A stretch of 22,504 bases of DNA from SZUA-365 sp034002405 (lineage in GTDB: Bacteria; Bacteroidota; Ignavibacteria; SZUA-365). Position 1 is the first letter of the stretch. The number at the start of each line of letters is the position of its first letter. Location: positions 1 to 22,504 of the forward strand of contig JAVFAS010000057.1 in NCBI GenBank assembly GCA_034002405.1. Reading direction: 5' to 3'. Of the stretch, positions 8,467-16,174 are shown piece by piece. The notes under the pieces were generated by a model. That model made no database searches. It saw only the letters and a list, made by a program, of their open reading frames with translations, and was not told the DNA's origin. A program made the translations under genes and the position numbers.

Positions 8467-11211
8467 TCACTCGACCAAGATTTTCGATACCAGGACACGA
8501 GACTCCCACGAAGCGGTGAGAATGTACAGTCCGCGCGGTGTGCCGACGAGGTCCAGACGATGATTCACGGCAGGGGTGTGCCGGATCTCACGCACGATGC
8601 GCACGCGTCCGAGCAAGTCGATCAGGCGAAGCGTGACAGCACTTCCTTCCGACGGACCGGTCAATTCGATTCGCAGTTCCGATAACGCGGGTTGTGGATG
8701 CACCATCAACATGTCACGCGCGATCGCCGGCGTTCCCGTCGAGAGCACATTCACGAAAAAAGGATCCGATACAGCGGTACAGCCCAGCGTATTGCGTACC
8801 CGCACGGTATAGACACCCGTTTCGTGTACCACGAGCTGGGAACCGTCCGCCCCATTGATCGGCACGCCATTGCGCAACCACGTCACCGCCTCGCCACTCT
8901 CGATCCGGAGCACATTCCCCTCGCGGGTGATCACCGGCGTGGGCGGATGCGGATGCACGGTGATCGAGACAGGGGCGCTTTGGCCGACATTCCCCTGGGC
9001 ATCGCGCACCGTGACGAAATAGGAACCCGCGTGGCGGACGATGAGATACCGCGTTTTCTCTCCCGTATTCCATCGATACGCCGTGAATCCGTCGCCGGCA
9101 TCCAGCGTGACACTATCCCCCTCGCAGAACGCCAATGGTCCGAGTACCTGCACCGTTGGTTCGAAGACGGAGGGAATCGACGGGACCCGGAGTGTATCGG
9201 TGCACACGCGGTAGGGCATGCCGTCATTCCGCAGTTCGACCCGAATCGGAAGGATCTCACCCCCGAGAGATGAAACAAGACGCAGTCGCCACGACACCGA
9301 CGTATGTCCCCCCGGCGGCAGGGGCGAAGCCGGAATCGACTTCTCGTAGCGTTCCCCGCTTTCGATGTACACCCCCTCCGGAAGCTGCACCAGCGCGCTC
9401 AACGCACCGCTGCCAATGGCGCCCGGATTGTCGATGGACAGGGAAAGGTCGAACGGGTTCGGGATGAAGGCCTTCGATGCCGCTTGATACTGCATCGCGG
9501 GAAGCTGCACCGCACAATCGAGGAGCATGCCCGCGGCGGGAATCCCTACCGTAACGCAGCATTGCACGTCCTCCAGTGAGGCGAAGGAAGCCACGACACA
9601 GAGATCCTTCGAACGAGGTGCCGCCTGTGGGCGGGCGACGAGCCTCCATTGAAAAAACGCCTGTCCCTTCGCATGTACCGTATCCACCTGCCGGAGTGGT
9701 GACGCATCAAGGAGATCGAACGCGGAGGCGTCGTACTGAAGTTCGACGGTCCCCGCGGTCGCGGGGAGCGTGCCGATGTTGCCGAGATCCATACGAAGGA
9801 TGATCGGATCAGGGGTGTAGCGATGTCGCGCACCATCCCACACGAGCGTGGTGGGCACGTCAAGCGCGCAGGTCGGCACGGGACGGCTCCTGGCGACCCG
9901 GACCACTCCCTCTTCCACGATCGGGACGATGCATCCCTTGTCGAAGGTCGCGGTTTCCGTGACGATGGAATACACGGCATCCGCATCGTGATGCGACGCT
10001 TTGAATACCGCATAGGCAAGGACGCCCGATCCATCGAGCACCCGCGATTCCGGGAAACGCACGGTGCCGCCGTTGCTCAAATCGGCGATATGCAATGGCA
10101 TCCCCGAAAGCAGTGTCCCGGGTGGCGTCTCCACGCCAACGAGCTGGAGCTTCTGGCGATCGAAGCGCATCCCGAGTGTCAGCGGATAGAACAGTTCCCT
10201 GAAGTACGGGGAACGCAGTTCGATGGGCACGCGAATCTCTTCCCCGCCCATCCCGGAGACGTCCCCCAACGCAAGGATGCGCGGGATGAATGTACTGCTG
10301 TCAAAGGGCGCGATATAACTCCGCGTCAGTGTCGCATCGCCACCGCACACCCCGCGCACGCTCAGTGTCACCTCATGCGACTTTTCGTCGCCACAGCGAG
10401 GGTCGAAGGAAATCACGCATTCCTGAAAATAATCATACAGGATCGTGGAGATATCGCGATAAATGCTTGCAAGGTCCGAGGCATCCGGAGTCTCGTAATA
10501 CTGCCCGCCGGTCATGTCCGCCAGGTAGCGCAGATCGTCGGCCGCGATCTGTTCGCCATACCCGATGGGGAACACACGAATATTGTGGCGCACGGCGAAT
10601 GCGATGATGTCCGGAAGCCCATAGCGCGTCGAGGAATTGTCTTCGCCATCGGAGAGCACGATGATCGCGCGGCACTGATTGTTCCCGTTGTTCTGCACGA
10701 TCGCCAGCGCGGTCCAGATCGCATCCCACAGCGCGGTGGCGCCAAATGTCGGCAGTTGGGACACGGCGGATTGCAGCCGGACCGTATCGGTGGTCATCTT
10801 TTGATACACCCAGACGGATGTATTGAAATGAATCACGCACGCCTCGTCAATGACGTCGTCCATGTTTCCGATGAACGCCGCGCCTCCGGCTTTCGCACCG
10901 GCGCTTCCCTCACCGGTCATGCTGTCGCTTGCATCGAAGACGAGACCAACGGAAATGGGACAGCGGGATGAAGGATCCGGACACCACAGTCCGAAATCGG
11001 TGATTTCGCGCCCATCCTCGAAAAGCTGGACGTCGCTACTCGTCAGCTGGTAATTCTTGACGCCATTGCATCCCACCGAAAAATATACCTCGACATACGG
11101 CCATTCGAGGCGGATGCGCTTGAAGTTGAGATCGGGTTGCGCGGTGGCGGCCGCCAACGGCAGGATGGTGAGTATCACCGTCAGAAATCGGGACAGGCGA
11201 GAAATACGCAT
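8467..11211 (-). CDS. VWA-domain surface protein with Ig/PKD-like modules and T9SS-like C-terminus
   Basis: The protein has 914 residues from the ATG at 11211. An in-frame ATG at 11226 is equally possible; neither has a clear Shine-Dalgarno site. The chosen start puts a signal peptide (RFLTVILTILPLAAATAQ) directly at the N-terminus. A von Willebrand A domain spans about residues 85-285 with a complete MIDAS metal site: DASDS (93-97), Thr159 in GATAL, and Asp188 in LSDGEDN. Beta-rich regions follow, then two Ig/PKD-like modules (one with FCEGDSVTLDAGDGF and GSYFVTVRD, one with GVYTVRVRNTLGC). The end, from VHPQPALSELRIEL to VSKILVE, resembles a T9SS sorting domain but has HPQP instead of NPF. 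A metal-dependent adhesin or matrix-binding surface protein is a reasonable guess; the ligand is unknown. It is convergent with the preceding operon and is paralogous in layout to the protein at 12281-14416. Confidence 0.88.
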   Translation of the reverse strand: MRISRLSRFLTVILTILPLAAATAQPDLNFKRIRLEWPYVEVYFSVGCNGVKNYQLTSSDVQLFEDGREITDFGLWCPDPSSRCPISVGLVFDASDSMTGEGSAGAKAGGAAFIGNMDDVIDEACVIHFNTSVWVYQKMTTDTVRLQSAVSQLPTFGATALWDAIWTALAIVQNNGNNQCRAIIVLSDGEDNSSTRYGLPDIIAFAVRHNIRVFPIGYGEQIAADDLRYLADMTGGQYYETPDASDLASIYRDISTILYDYFQECVISFDPRCGDEKSHEVTLSVRGVCGGDATLTRSYIAPFDSSTFIPRILALGDVSGMGGEEIRVPIELRSPYFRELFYPLTLGMRFDRQKLQLVGVETPPGTLLSGMPLHIADLSNGGTVRFPESRVLDGSGVLAYAVFKASHHDADAVYSIVTETATFDKGCIVPIVEEGVVRVARSRPVPTCALDVPTTLVWDGARHRYTPDPIILRMDLGNIGTLPATAGTVELQYDASAFDLLDASPLRQVDTVHAKGQAFFQWRLVARPQAAPRSKDLCVVASFASLEDVQCCVTVGIPAAGMLLDCAVQLPAMQYQAASKAFIPNPFDLSLSIDNPGAIGSGALSALVQLPEGVYIESGERYEKSIPASPLPPGGHTSVSWRLRLVSSLGGEILPIRVELRNDGMPYRVCTDTLRVPSIPSVFEPTVQVLGPLAFCEGDSVTLDAGDGFTAYRWNTGEKTRYLIVRHAGSYFVTVRDAQGNVGQSAPVSITVHPHPPTPVITREGNVLRIESGEAVTWLRNGVPINGADGSQLVVHETGVYTVRVRNTLGCTAVSDPFFVNVLSTGTPAIARDMLMVHPQPALSELRIELTGPSEGSAVTLRLIDLLGRVRIVREIRHTPAVNHRLDLVGTPRGLYILTASWESRVLVSKILVE

Positions 11212-11438
11212 GAGTGCTGGAGTCATGAGTGAGACATGCCGTGCATCGATACCGGCCCGCCGAGATCCTCTCCCGCATCTCCTCCGCGGGACTCCGCTGC
11301 CGGAAATAGAACACCTACCACGAGATTCTGTTACACGCATCGCGCATCGACGCTCGCACGGGACACAACGTCCGGCGCCCCACGCCTTCCCGGCGCCCGT
11401 CGGTCGCTCCGTGCGAGATTGCCTGTCGTGTTCACCAC

Positions 11439-11468
11439 TTGCATTATTGCCTTGCGTGGAGTAATTTG
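11439..11468 (+). promoter_or_regulatory. Promoter of the tRNA(CAT) gene
   Basis: TTGCAT (11439-11444), a 17-base spacer, and TAATTT (11462-11467) lie 15 bases upstream of the tRNA 5' end. The same -35 word and spacer length occur before the tRNA-Pro gene. The remaining intergenic stretch from 11227 to 11438 holds no gene or other element that I can support. Confidence 0.65.
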
Positions 11469-11482
11469 TTTTTCTCTATCAC

Positions 11483-11558
11483 GGCGGGTTAGCTCAGTCG
11501 GTAGAGCAGTGGAATCATAATCCACGTGTCGGCGGTTCGAGTCCGTCACCCGCTACCA
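11483..11558 (+). tRNA. tRNA with anticodon CAT (probably elongator tRNA-Met)
   Basis: A complete cloverleaf is visible: acceptor GGCGGGT with ACCCGCT (one G1:U72 wobble), D stem GCTC/GAGC with G18-G19 in the loop, anticodon stem GTGGA/TCCAC around ATCATAA with CAT at 11516-11518, T arm GGCGG-TTCGAGT-CCGTC, discriminator A and encoded CCA (11556-11558). The anticodon stem lacks the three G:C pairs typical of initiator tRNA, so it is not tRNA-fMet. A CAT anticodon can also belong to tRNA-Ile2, where C34 becomes lysidine; the sequence alone does not exclude that. Confidence 0.95.
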
Positions 11559-11586
11559 GCCATCCGACCGGATGGCTTTTTCTTTT
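11558..11586 (+). terminator. Rho-independent terminator between tRNA and trmH
   Basis: An 8-bp stem AGCCATCC/GGATGGCT with loop GACC is followed by TTTTTCTTTT. The 5' arm begins at the last base of the tRNA CCA end, so the hairpin abuts the mature tRNA and may also help 3' processing. It ends only 15 bases before the trmH start codon. Confidence 0.88.
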
Positions 11587-11601
11587 CATGAAGGTCCGCC
11601 C

Positions 11602-12213
11602 GTGCGCAAACATACCATCGATACCATCACCGATCGCAGGCGTCAGAGATTCGAACACGTGCTGCGGCGTCGCCAGTCGGATCTCGTGCTGGTGATCGAA
11701 AACGTCTGGGATCCGCACAACGTCAACGCGATCCTCCGTTCGGCCGACGCCGTGGGTGTGCTGCATGTGCATCTGCTGTACACGATCGAAAAAGCCCCGA
11801 ACCTCAAGCGACATGGAAAGCTCTCCTCCGCCAGCGCTCGCAAATGGCTGGATTTCACCGTGCATGAGCACACGGAAGATTGTTTCTCGCAGTTGCGATC
11901 GGAGGGATTCCGGATCTTTGCATCGCATGTGCACGATGACAGCGTTTCTCTGTACGATCTGGATTTCACCGGACCCTGTGCCATCGTTCTGGGCAATGAG
12001 AACCGGGGTGTTTCGGAAGAGGCCTGTGCGTTGGCCGATGGTCTGTACACCATCCCGATGATGGGAATGGTCGAAAGTCTCAATGTCTCGGTCGCCGCGG
12101 CGGTGTCGTTGTATGAAGCCCTGCGACAGCGCCAGCAGGCGGGGCGCTACGATGCACCGCGGCTGGACGCGCAATCGTTTCAGGATAAACTCGCCGACTG
12201 GGCGCAGCGCTGA
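11602..12213 (+). CDS. trmH: tRNA (guanosine-18-2'-O)-methyltransferase TrmH (SpoU family)
   Basis: The protein has 203 residues and uses the GTG at 11602, preceded by GAAGG (11590-11594) at 7-base spacing. An in-frame ATG at 11572 is rejected because it lies inside the tRNA terminator hairpin. All three SPOUT motifs are present: motif 1 DPHNVNAILRSADAVG (38-52, with the conserved Asn and the Arg at 46), motif 2 AIVLGNENRGVSEE (127-140), and motif 3 IPMMGMVESLNVSVAAAV (151-168), which form the knotted SAM site. The region around ALRQRQQAGRY also matches E. coli TrmH as I remember it, pointing to TrmH rather than the rRNA enzyme RlmB. The product methylates the 2'-OH of G18 in the D loop of tRNAs. 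It lies just behind a tRNA gene, which itself has G18, and has no room for a separate promoter downstream of the terminator. Confidence 0.9.
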   Translation: MRKHTIDTITDRRRQRFEHVLRRRQSDLVLVIENVWDPHNVNAILRSADAVGVLHVHLLYTIEKAPNLKRHGKLSSASARKWLDFTVHEHTEDCFSQLRSEGFRIFASHVHDDSVSLYDLDFTGPCAIVLGNENRGVSEEACALADGLYTIPMMGMVESLNVSVAAAVSLYEALRQRQQAGRYDAPRLDAQSFQDKLADWAQR

Positions 12214-12252
12214 CCGCGGTTCGCCTGCTCATGCGGTGAATGACAGCGCACG

Positions 12253-12274
12253 GCGACGCACAACGGTGCATCGC
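12253..12274. other. Small hairpin between convergent genes
   Basis: GCGACGCAC, loop AACG, GTGCATCGC form a 9-bp stem with one mismatch in the 68-base gap between the convergent ends of trmH and the VWA gene. There is no T-run on either side, so it does not qualify as a standard intrinsic terminator. It may still block read-through. Confidence 0.3.
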
Positions 12275-12280
12275 GCCCTC

Positions 12281-14416
12281 CTACCTCGTGTAAACAATCT
12301 TCCTCGTACGAATGCTCTCGCCCTCGCGCAAGACACAGAGATAGACGCCACTCGGAAGATCCGCTGGAATCCACGTCGCGGTATAGGAACCGGCTTCTCT
12401 GTTCCCTTCATCGAGCAGCGCGACCCTGCGTCCGAATTGATCGATGATCTCGAGCTGAATCGCCGCGAGACCACTGACGGTGTAGCGGATGCGGGTGTGT
12501 GCCGCCGCGCCGGTCACGGGGTTGGGACTGTTCGCATCAAGCGTCGGGCGCGGTCGCAGACGCAGCAAGGGCTCACAGACACCGTCGATGAAGACACGGC
12601 CGCCGTGGAGCGTCACCACTGGTTCGCAGAGATACCCGACCACGCCGGGCGCGGACTGCGCGATGTCGGCCGCCGTCAGTTCGACACGCACGGGCAGCGC
12701 GGATTTCGTCTCGATCGCTTCGAACAGGAGATGGAACAGCACGTCGTGATCCCCACTCGGAATCCCTGGTGCGGCCGTGATCGTAAGCTGGCCGGGCTGT
12801 TCGTCAACGGTCACACTCAACAGCGCGGACACCGTGGACTCGGTCTCGATCCCGATATACTGCATCAACGTGGCGTCATAGTCCATCGTCACGGAATACT
12901 CGAGCGTCTGCCGCGGATCCACACCCGGCGTCAGAGTCACGGGCAGCCGCAGCAATCCACCAGAAACCGTGGCGAGCGTGGTATCGAAACCGATGGCGAC
13001 GGCAGCCGGACAACCGTGGATGGTAAAATCCGTCGCGGAGGCCATCGGTATTATCTCACAGTTCTGCTCGGCGAAATCCGCGACAAGCTCGAAGCGCGAG
13101 AGCGCAATGCTGTCCTGATCATGCATGCGGAAGCGTACCGTGATCAGCGGTTCCGGTGTCCCGTAGCCGAGTCCCCGCAGTGGGACGACGCGGACCCCTT
13201 CGACGAGCACCAAGCCGGGTGTCGCCTCGGTGACAACGAGATCTCCCGCCGCAAGTATGCCCGGACCCGTCTCCACGCCCTCGAACGTCATCTGTTCCGC
13301 GTGATAATCGAGCCGCAGCCGGAATGACATCGGTTCTCCCGCACGCACCTCACCCTCGGCCACGATCGGAATGGCATAGCTGTCGCGTGCATGGAGAACG
13401 GGCGGGACATCCGCATACAGATGCAGGCGTGAACGGAGATCCCGAAGCCGGTAGGAAAACGTGTGTTCGAGCACCGTGCCATGAATATTCGCCGAAACCT
13501 TCACTGTTCGCGATGCGCCATCCTGACAGGTGTCCGGTGTCGTGTATTTGAGCACGCAATTGACACTGTAAATGGCCTTCAGAATGTCATCAAAAATTCC
13601 TGCGAGTTCGTCGCTGGTGGGCGAGAAATAGGCTTTGCCCCCCGTTCCGTTCGCGATGCGGCGCAGGGTGTCCTCATCCACACGATTCGGCTGCGTGGGA
13701 TCCGGATAAAACCCCAAACCGATCGGATATACCGGAATTCCCGCCTGCCAGGCGAGATTGATCGCCTGTTCGCGGGTGTGCAACGAACGATTGTCGACCC
13801 CGTCGGTGAGGATGATGATGACCCGCTTGCCTTGTTTTCCCGCCGACATGTTGACGGCCGAGGCAATCGCAGAGTAGATCGAGGTGCCGGCGCGAAGCGA
13901 CATCCCGTACGCCGCGTCACTCAGGGCACTCTTGTCGGTGGTCCAATCCTGTTCGAGAAGAAATTGTCCGGCGAAGCTTCCCAACGCTCCTTCGTCCTGG
14001 GGACGGAGCTTGTTGAACGATTCGATGAACACGGTCTTGGCGCGGCGCCACTTGACGCTGTCGCGCCAGTCCTCCTGGGTGGTCCCTTCCTTGAAGGCCA
14101 TGCTATAGCTCACATCCATCAGGAAGAAGAAATGAATCTTCTGCGCCCCCTGCAGATCACCGCATTCGATCTCGACGGGCAGCATTCGTACCCCGTTTTC
14201 GAACACCATGAAATCCTCCGGACGGAGGGTGTCGAGTGTCGCACTATTGTCGAGCACTTCGAAGGGAACCCGGATTTTCGGGTACTCGGTGAATTCGGCG
14301 CTTCCCATCACGAGCTTGAACTGCTGGGCGTGGCCGAACGCACCGGGCAGAAGCAGGAAAACGGCAAGGAAGCGGAGCACATCCCTGCCACGGGATGGAA
14401 GAAGCTGCAAGCGCAC
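12281..14416 (-). CDS. VWA-domain secreted protein with T9SS sorting domain
   Basis: The protein has 711 residues from the GTG at 14416, chosen because AAAGGA (14429-14424) sits 7 bases upstream and the signal peptide (VLRFLAVFLLLPGAFGHAQ) then has a normal length. In-frame ATGs at 14440 and 14452 lack a ribosome site. The VWA domain (about 90-290) has a full MIDAS: DVSYS (101-105), Thr178 in AGTSIYSA, Asp205 in LTDGVDN. The middle is beta-rich with two cohesin- or Ig-like stretches (FELVADFAEQNC; YDATLMQYIGIETESTVS). The C-terminus is a T9SS type A-like domain: LDANSPNPVTGAAAHTRIRY, then IIDQFGRRVALL, SGVYLCVL and TRKIVYTR. It is probably a metal-dependent surface binding protein of unknown ligand. 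It shares its domain order with the protein at 8467-11211, from which it is separated by the tRNA and trmH. Confidence 0.88.
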   Translation of the reverse strand: MRLQLLPSRGRDVLRFLAVFLLLPGAFGHAQQFKLVMGSAEFTEYPKIRVPFEVLDNSATLDTLRPEDFMVFENGVRMLPVEIECGDLQGAQKIHFFFLMDVSYSMAFKEGTTQEDWRDSVKWRRAKTVFIESFNKLRPQDEGALGSFAGQFLLEQDWTTDKSALSDAAYGMSLRAGTSIYSAIASAVNMSAGKQGKRVIIILTDGVDNRSLHTREQAINLAWQAGIPVYPIGLGFYPDPTQPNRVDEDTLRRIANGTGGKAYFSPTSDELAGIFDDILKAIYSVNCVLKYTTPDTCQDGASRTVKVSANIHGTVLEHTFSYRLRDLRSRLHLYADVPPVLHARDSYAIPIVAEGEVRAGEPMSFRLRLDYHAEQMTFEGVETGPGILAAGDLVVTEATPGLVLVEGVRVVPLRGLGYGTPEPLITVRFRMHDQDSIALSRFELVADFAEQNCEIIPMASATDFTIHGCPAAVAIGFDTTLATVSGGLLRLPVTLTPGVDPRQTLEYSVTMDYDATLMQYIGIETESTVSALLSVTVDEQPGQLTITAAPGIPSGDHDVLFHLLFEAIETKSALPVRVELTAADIAQSAPGVVGYLCEPVVTLHGGRVFIDGVCEPLLRLRPRPTLDANSPNPVTGAAAHTRIRYTVSGLAAIQLEIIDQFGRRVALLDEGNREAGSYTATWIPADLPSGVYLCVLREGESIRTRKIVYTR

Positions 14417-14468
14417 GGGCGTGTCCTTTCTGTCGAACATTGACGGAAACATCGAGAGTCGTATGACA

Positions 14469-14519
14469 AGAAATCGCGGGATTCGTTACAGAAACCTGCC
14501 GATTTCTTCCTCCGAAATC
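14469..14519 (-). promoter_or_regulatory. Competing hairpins upstream of the VWA gene
   Basis: On the minus strand, segment A GATTTC (14519-14514), segment B AAGAAATCG (14508-14500) and segment C CGATTTCTT (14477-14469) are arranged so that B can pair with A (6 bp) or with C (9 bp), but not both. The A-B loop contains GGAGGAA. This is only a structural observation in the 142-base gap between the PorE-like gene and the VWA gene. No ligand, leader peptide or T-run was found. Confidence 0.25.
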
Positions 14520-14558
14520 AAGGGAGAAACGCCTGCACGCCGCGTGCGCTCGTCTCGA

Positions 14559-16151
14559 CTATCGCTGTTCGGTCTGAATGGTCAGTTCGACACGACGGTT
14601 GCGCGAGTGTGCTTCCTCGTCCTCGCCCGGGACGACCGGTCTGGTCTCGCCGTAGGCGTTGATGCGGATATTTTCCAGCGGAACTCCGAAATCGCGCAGC
14701 ACCTTGCTGACCGCCGCACCGCGGCGTCGCGAGAGATTATAGTTGTATTGCTCCGTCCCCCGGTCGTCGGTATGCGCATCGAGCGTGACCGTGAACGGTG
14801 CGGCGGCGGTGACCAGCGGGGCGATATCGGCGTCGAACACACGCTTCAGCTCCTCGCGATACTCCGGTCGCACGTTGGATTTATCGAATTCGAAATACGT
14901 GACGGGATACTCCTCTCCCGGGGTATCGGCTGGCACGACGTCGGGAACTTTCGCGGCGATCGGCGAGAGTCCGATGCTCTTCCGGTATTCGTTGTAGGAG
15001 AGACGGGACGGGACGTTCACCTCGACCGTCGCGCTTTCATACCCCTCGGCCGAGGCGGTCATGCGATAGTTGCGACCCAGTTCCGTCCGGAATTGATAGC
15101 GGCCGTTCCCACCCGGACGCAGCACGAATTCCGCGCCCTTCTCGGGCTGCACACGGATCACCGCTTTCGACACTGCCATGGTCGTGACCGTATCGTAGAC
15201 CATGCCACGGACGTAGTAGATGTAGCGCGTGGTGTCCTTGTACGGATTCGGCCAGACCGAATGAATATCGAGGCCCCCTTCCCCACCGGTGCGGGACGAG
15301 GCGATGTACACGGTATCTTCCTGCGCCGAGAGCACCCAGAACATGTCGTCGGCGGCGGAATTGAACGGACGTCCGACATTCTGTGCGGGCGTCCAGCGGT
15401 CGTTTTTCGTTTCCGACGAACGGTAGAGATCGTAGCCACCGAGACCCTCATGTCCGGTGCTGGAGAAAAACAGATCAATGCCGTTCGGCGCCACCATGGG
15501 AGATTTCTCGTCACCACCGGTGTTGATTTCCGGACCGAGATTCTTTGGTGTTCCCCACTTCCCGCTGCGCAGGCGCTTCGAACGCCAGATGTCGGTCCCG
15601 CCATACCCACCGTCGCGGTCGGATGCGAAATACAGGTATTCTCCATCCGGAGAGATAAAGGGCTGGGAATCCCAATCCTTCGAGTTGATCTTGTCTCCGA
15701 GATTGGTGATCTGCTGCCACTTCCCGTTGTAGTCCATTTTCGCGACATAGATGTCGCAATCTCCCAAGCCGTCCTCCGTCCAGCACTGCACGAAATAGAC
15801 ATCCTCGCCGTCGGCGGTGACGAATGGTGCGCCTTCGTCGCGGGTGGTATTGATTTTCCCGCCATAATTGAGCGCCTTCGTCCACCCTGCGCCCTCACGG
15901 TCGGTGAACCAGATATCATCGCCCTGGATATATCCCTCATGGGTCGGACGGTTGGTGGTGAAATACATCCGCTCGCGATCGACGAACATCGCGAAATCAT
16001 CCTCGGGGGAGTTGACGTCCGGTCCGAGATTCTCGGCGACGACACCCGGATGTTCCTGGATCATGTCGGGGGAGAGGCTCCCACAGGCGGAAAAGGCCAT
16101 TGTCGCGAACACGATCAATGGCACGACGCGAAGAATATTCATATGTGTCAT
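14559..16151 (-). CDS. PorE-like OmpA-family lipoprotein with PD40 propeller
   Basis: The protein has 530 residues. Its N-terminus reads as a lipoprotein signal with lipobox-like FSAC, giving Cys23 as the lipidation site. Five PD40/WD40-like blades follow (for example PFISPDGEYLYFASDRDGG and PMVAPNGIDLFFSSTGHEG), with repeated DIW/DIY/DLY strands, over about 40-305. Then comes a carboxypeptidase-regulatory-like beta-sandwich (about 315-385) and a C-terminal OmpA domain with FEFDKSNVRPEYREEL, AHTDDRGTEQYNYNLSRRRG and SRNRRVEL; the Asp and Arg that bind peptidoglycan are kept. Propeller, regulatory domain and OmpA in this order is the layout of the T9SS protein PorE, except that PorE's N-terminal TPR region is absent. 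It probably links the outer membrane to peptidoglycan. It starts 23 bases after the upstream barrel gene, in the same operon. The start at 16151 has only a weak AGG; an ATG at 16142 is possible. Confidence 0.87.
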   Translation of the reverse strand: MTHMNILRVVPLIVFATMAFSACGSLSPDMIQEHPGVVAENLGPDVNSPEDDFAMFVDRERMYFTTNRPTHEGYIQGDDIWFTDREGAGWTKALNYGGKINTTRDEGAPFVTADGEDVYFVQCWTEDGLGDCDIYVAKMDYNGKWQQITNLGDKINSKDWDSQPFISPDGEYLYFASDRDGGYGGTDIWRSKRLRSGKWGTPKNLGPEINTGGDEKSPMVAPNGIDLFFSSTGHEGLGGYDLYRSSETKNDRWTPAQNVGRPFNSAADDMFWVLSAQEDTVYIASSRTGGEGGLDIHSVWPNPYKDTTRYIYYVRGMVYDTVTTMAVSKAVIRVQPEKGAEFVLRPGGNGRYQFRTELGRNYRMTASAEGYESATVEVNVPSRLSYNEYRKSIGLSPIAAKVPDVVPADTPGEEYPVTYFEFDKSNVRPEYREELKRVFDADIAPLVTAAAPFTVTLDAHTDDRGTEQYNYNLSRRRGAAVSKVLRDFGVPLENIRINAYGETRPVVPGEDEEAHSRNRRVELTIQTEQR

Positions 16152-16174
16152 GCTGCCTACAGGTCGAATGCTGG

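Noticed and set aside
11483..11602. Integration site (attB) at the tRNA gene
   Set aside because: No integrase, no second partial tRNA copy and no flanking direct repeat were seen; the hairpin after the tRNA is an ordinary terminator.
12253..12274. Intrinsic terminator between trmH and the VWA gene
   Set aside because: The stem has a mismatch and there is no T-run on either strand; kept only as a low-confidence hairpin.
12083..13327. Plus-strand frame overlapping trmH and the VWA gene
   Set aside because: The composition is that of an antisense shadow, and both overlapped genes have clear families.
14501..14519. Ribosome site GGAGGAA of a small gene upstream of the VWA gene
   Set aside because: No ATG, GTG or TTG lies at a suitable distance on the minus strand.
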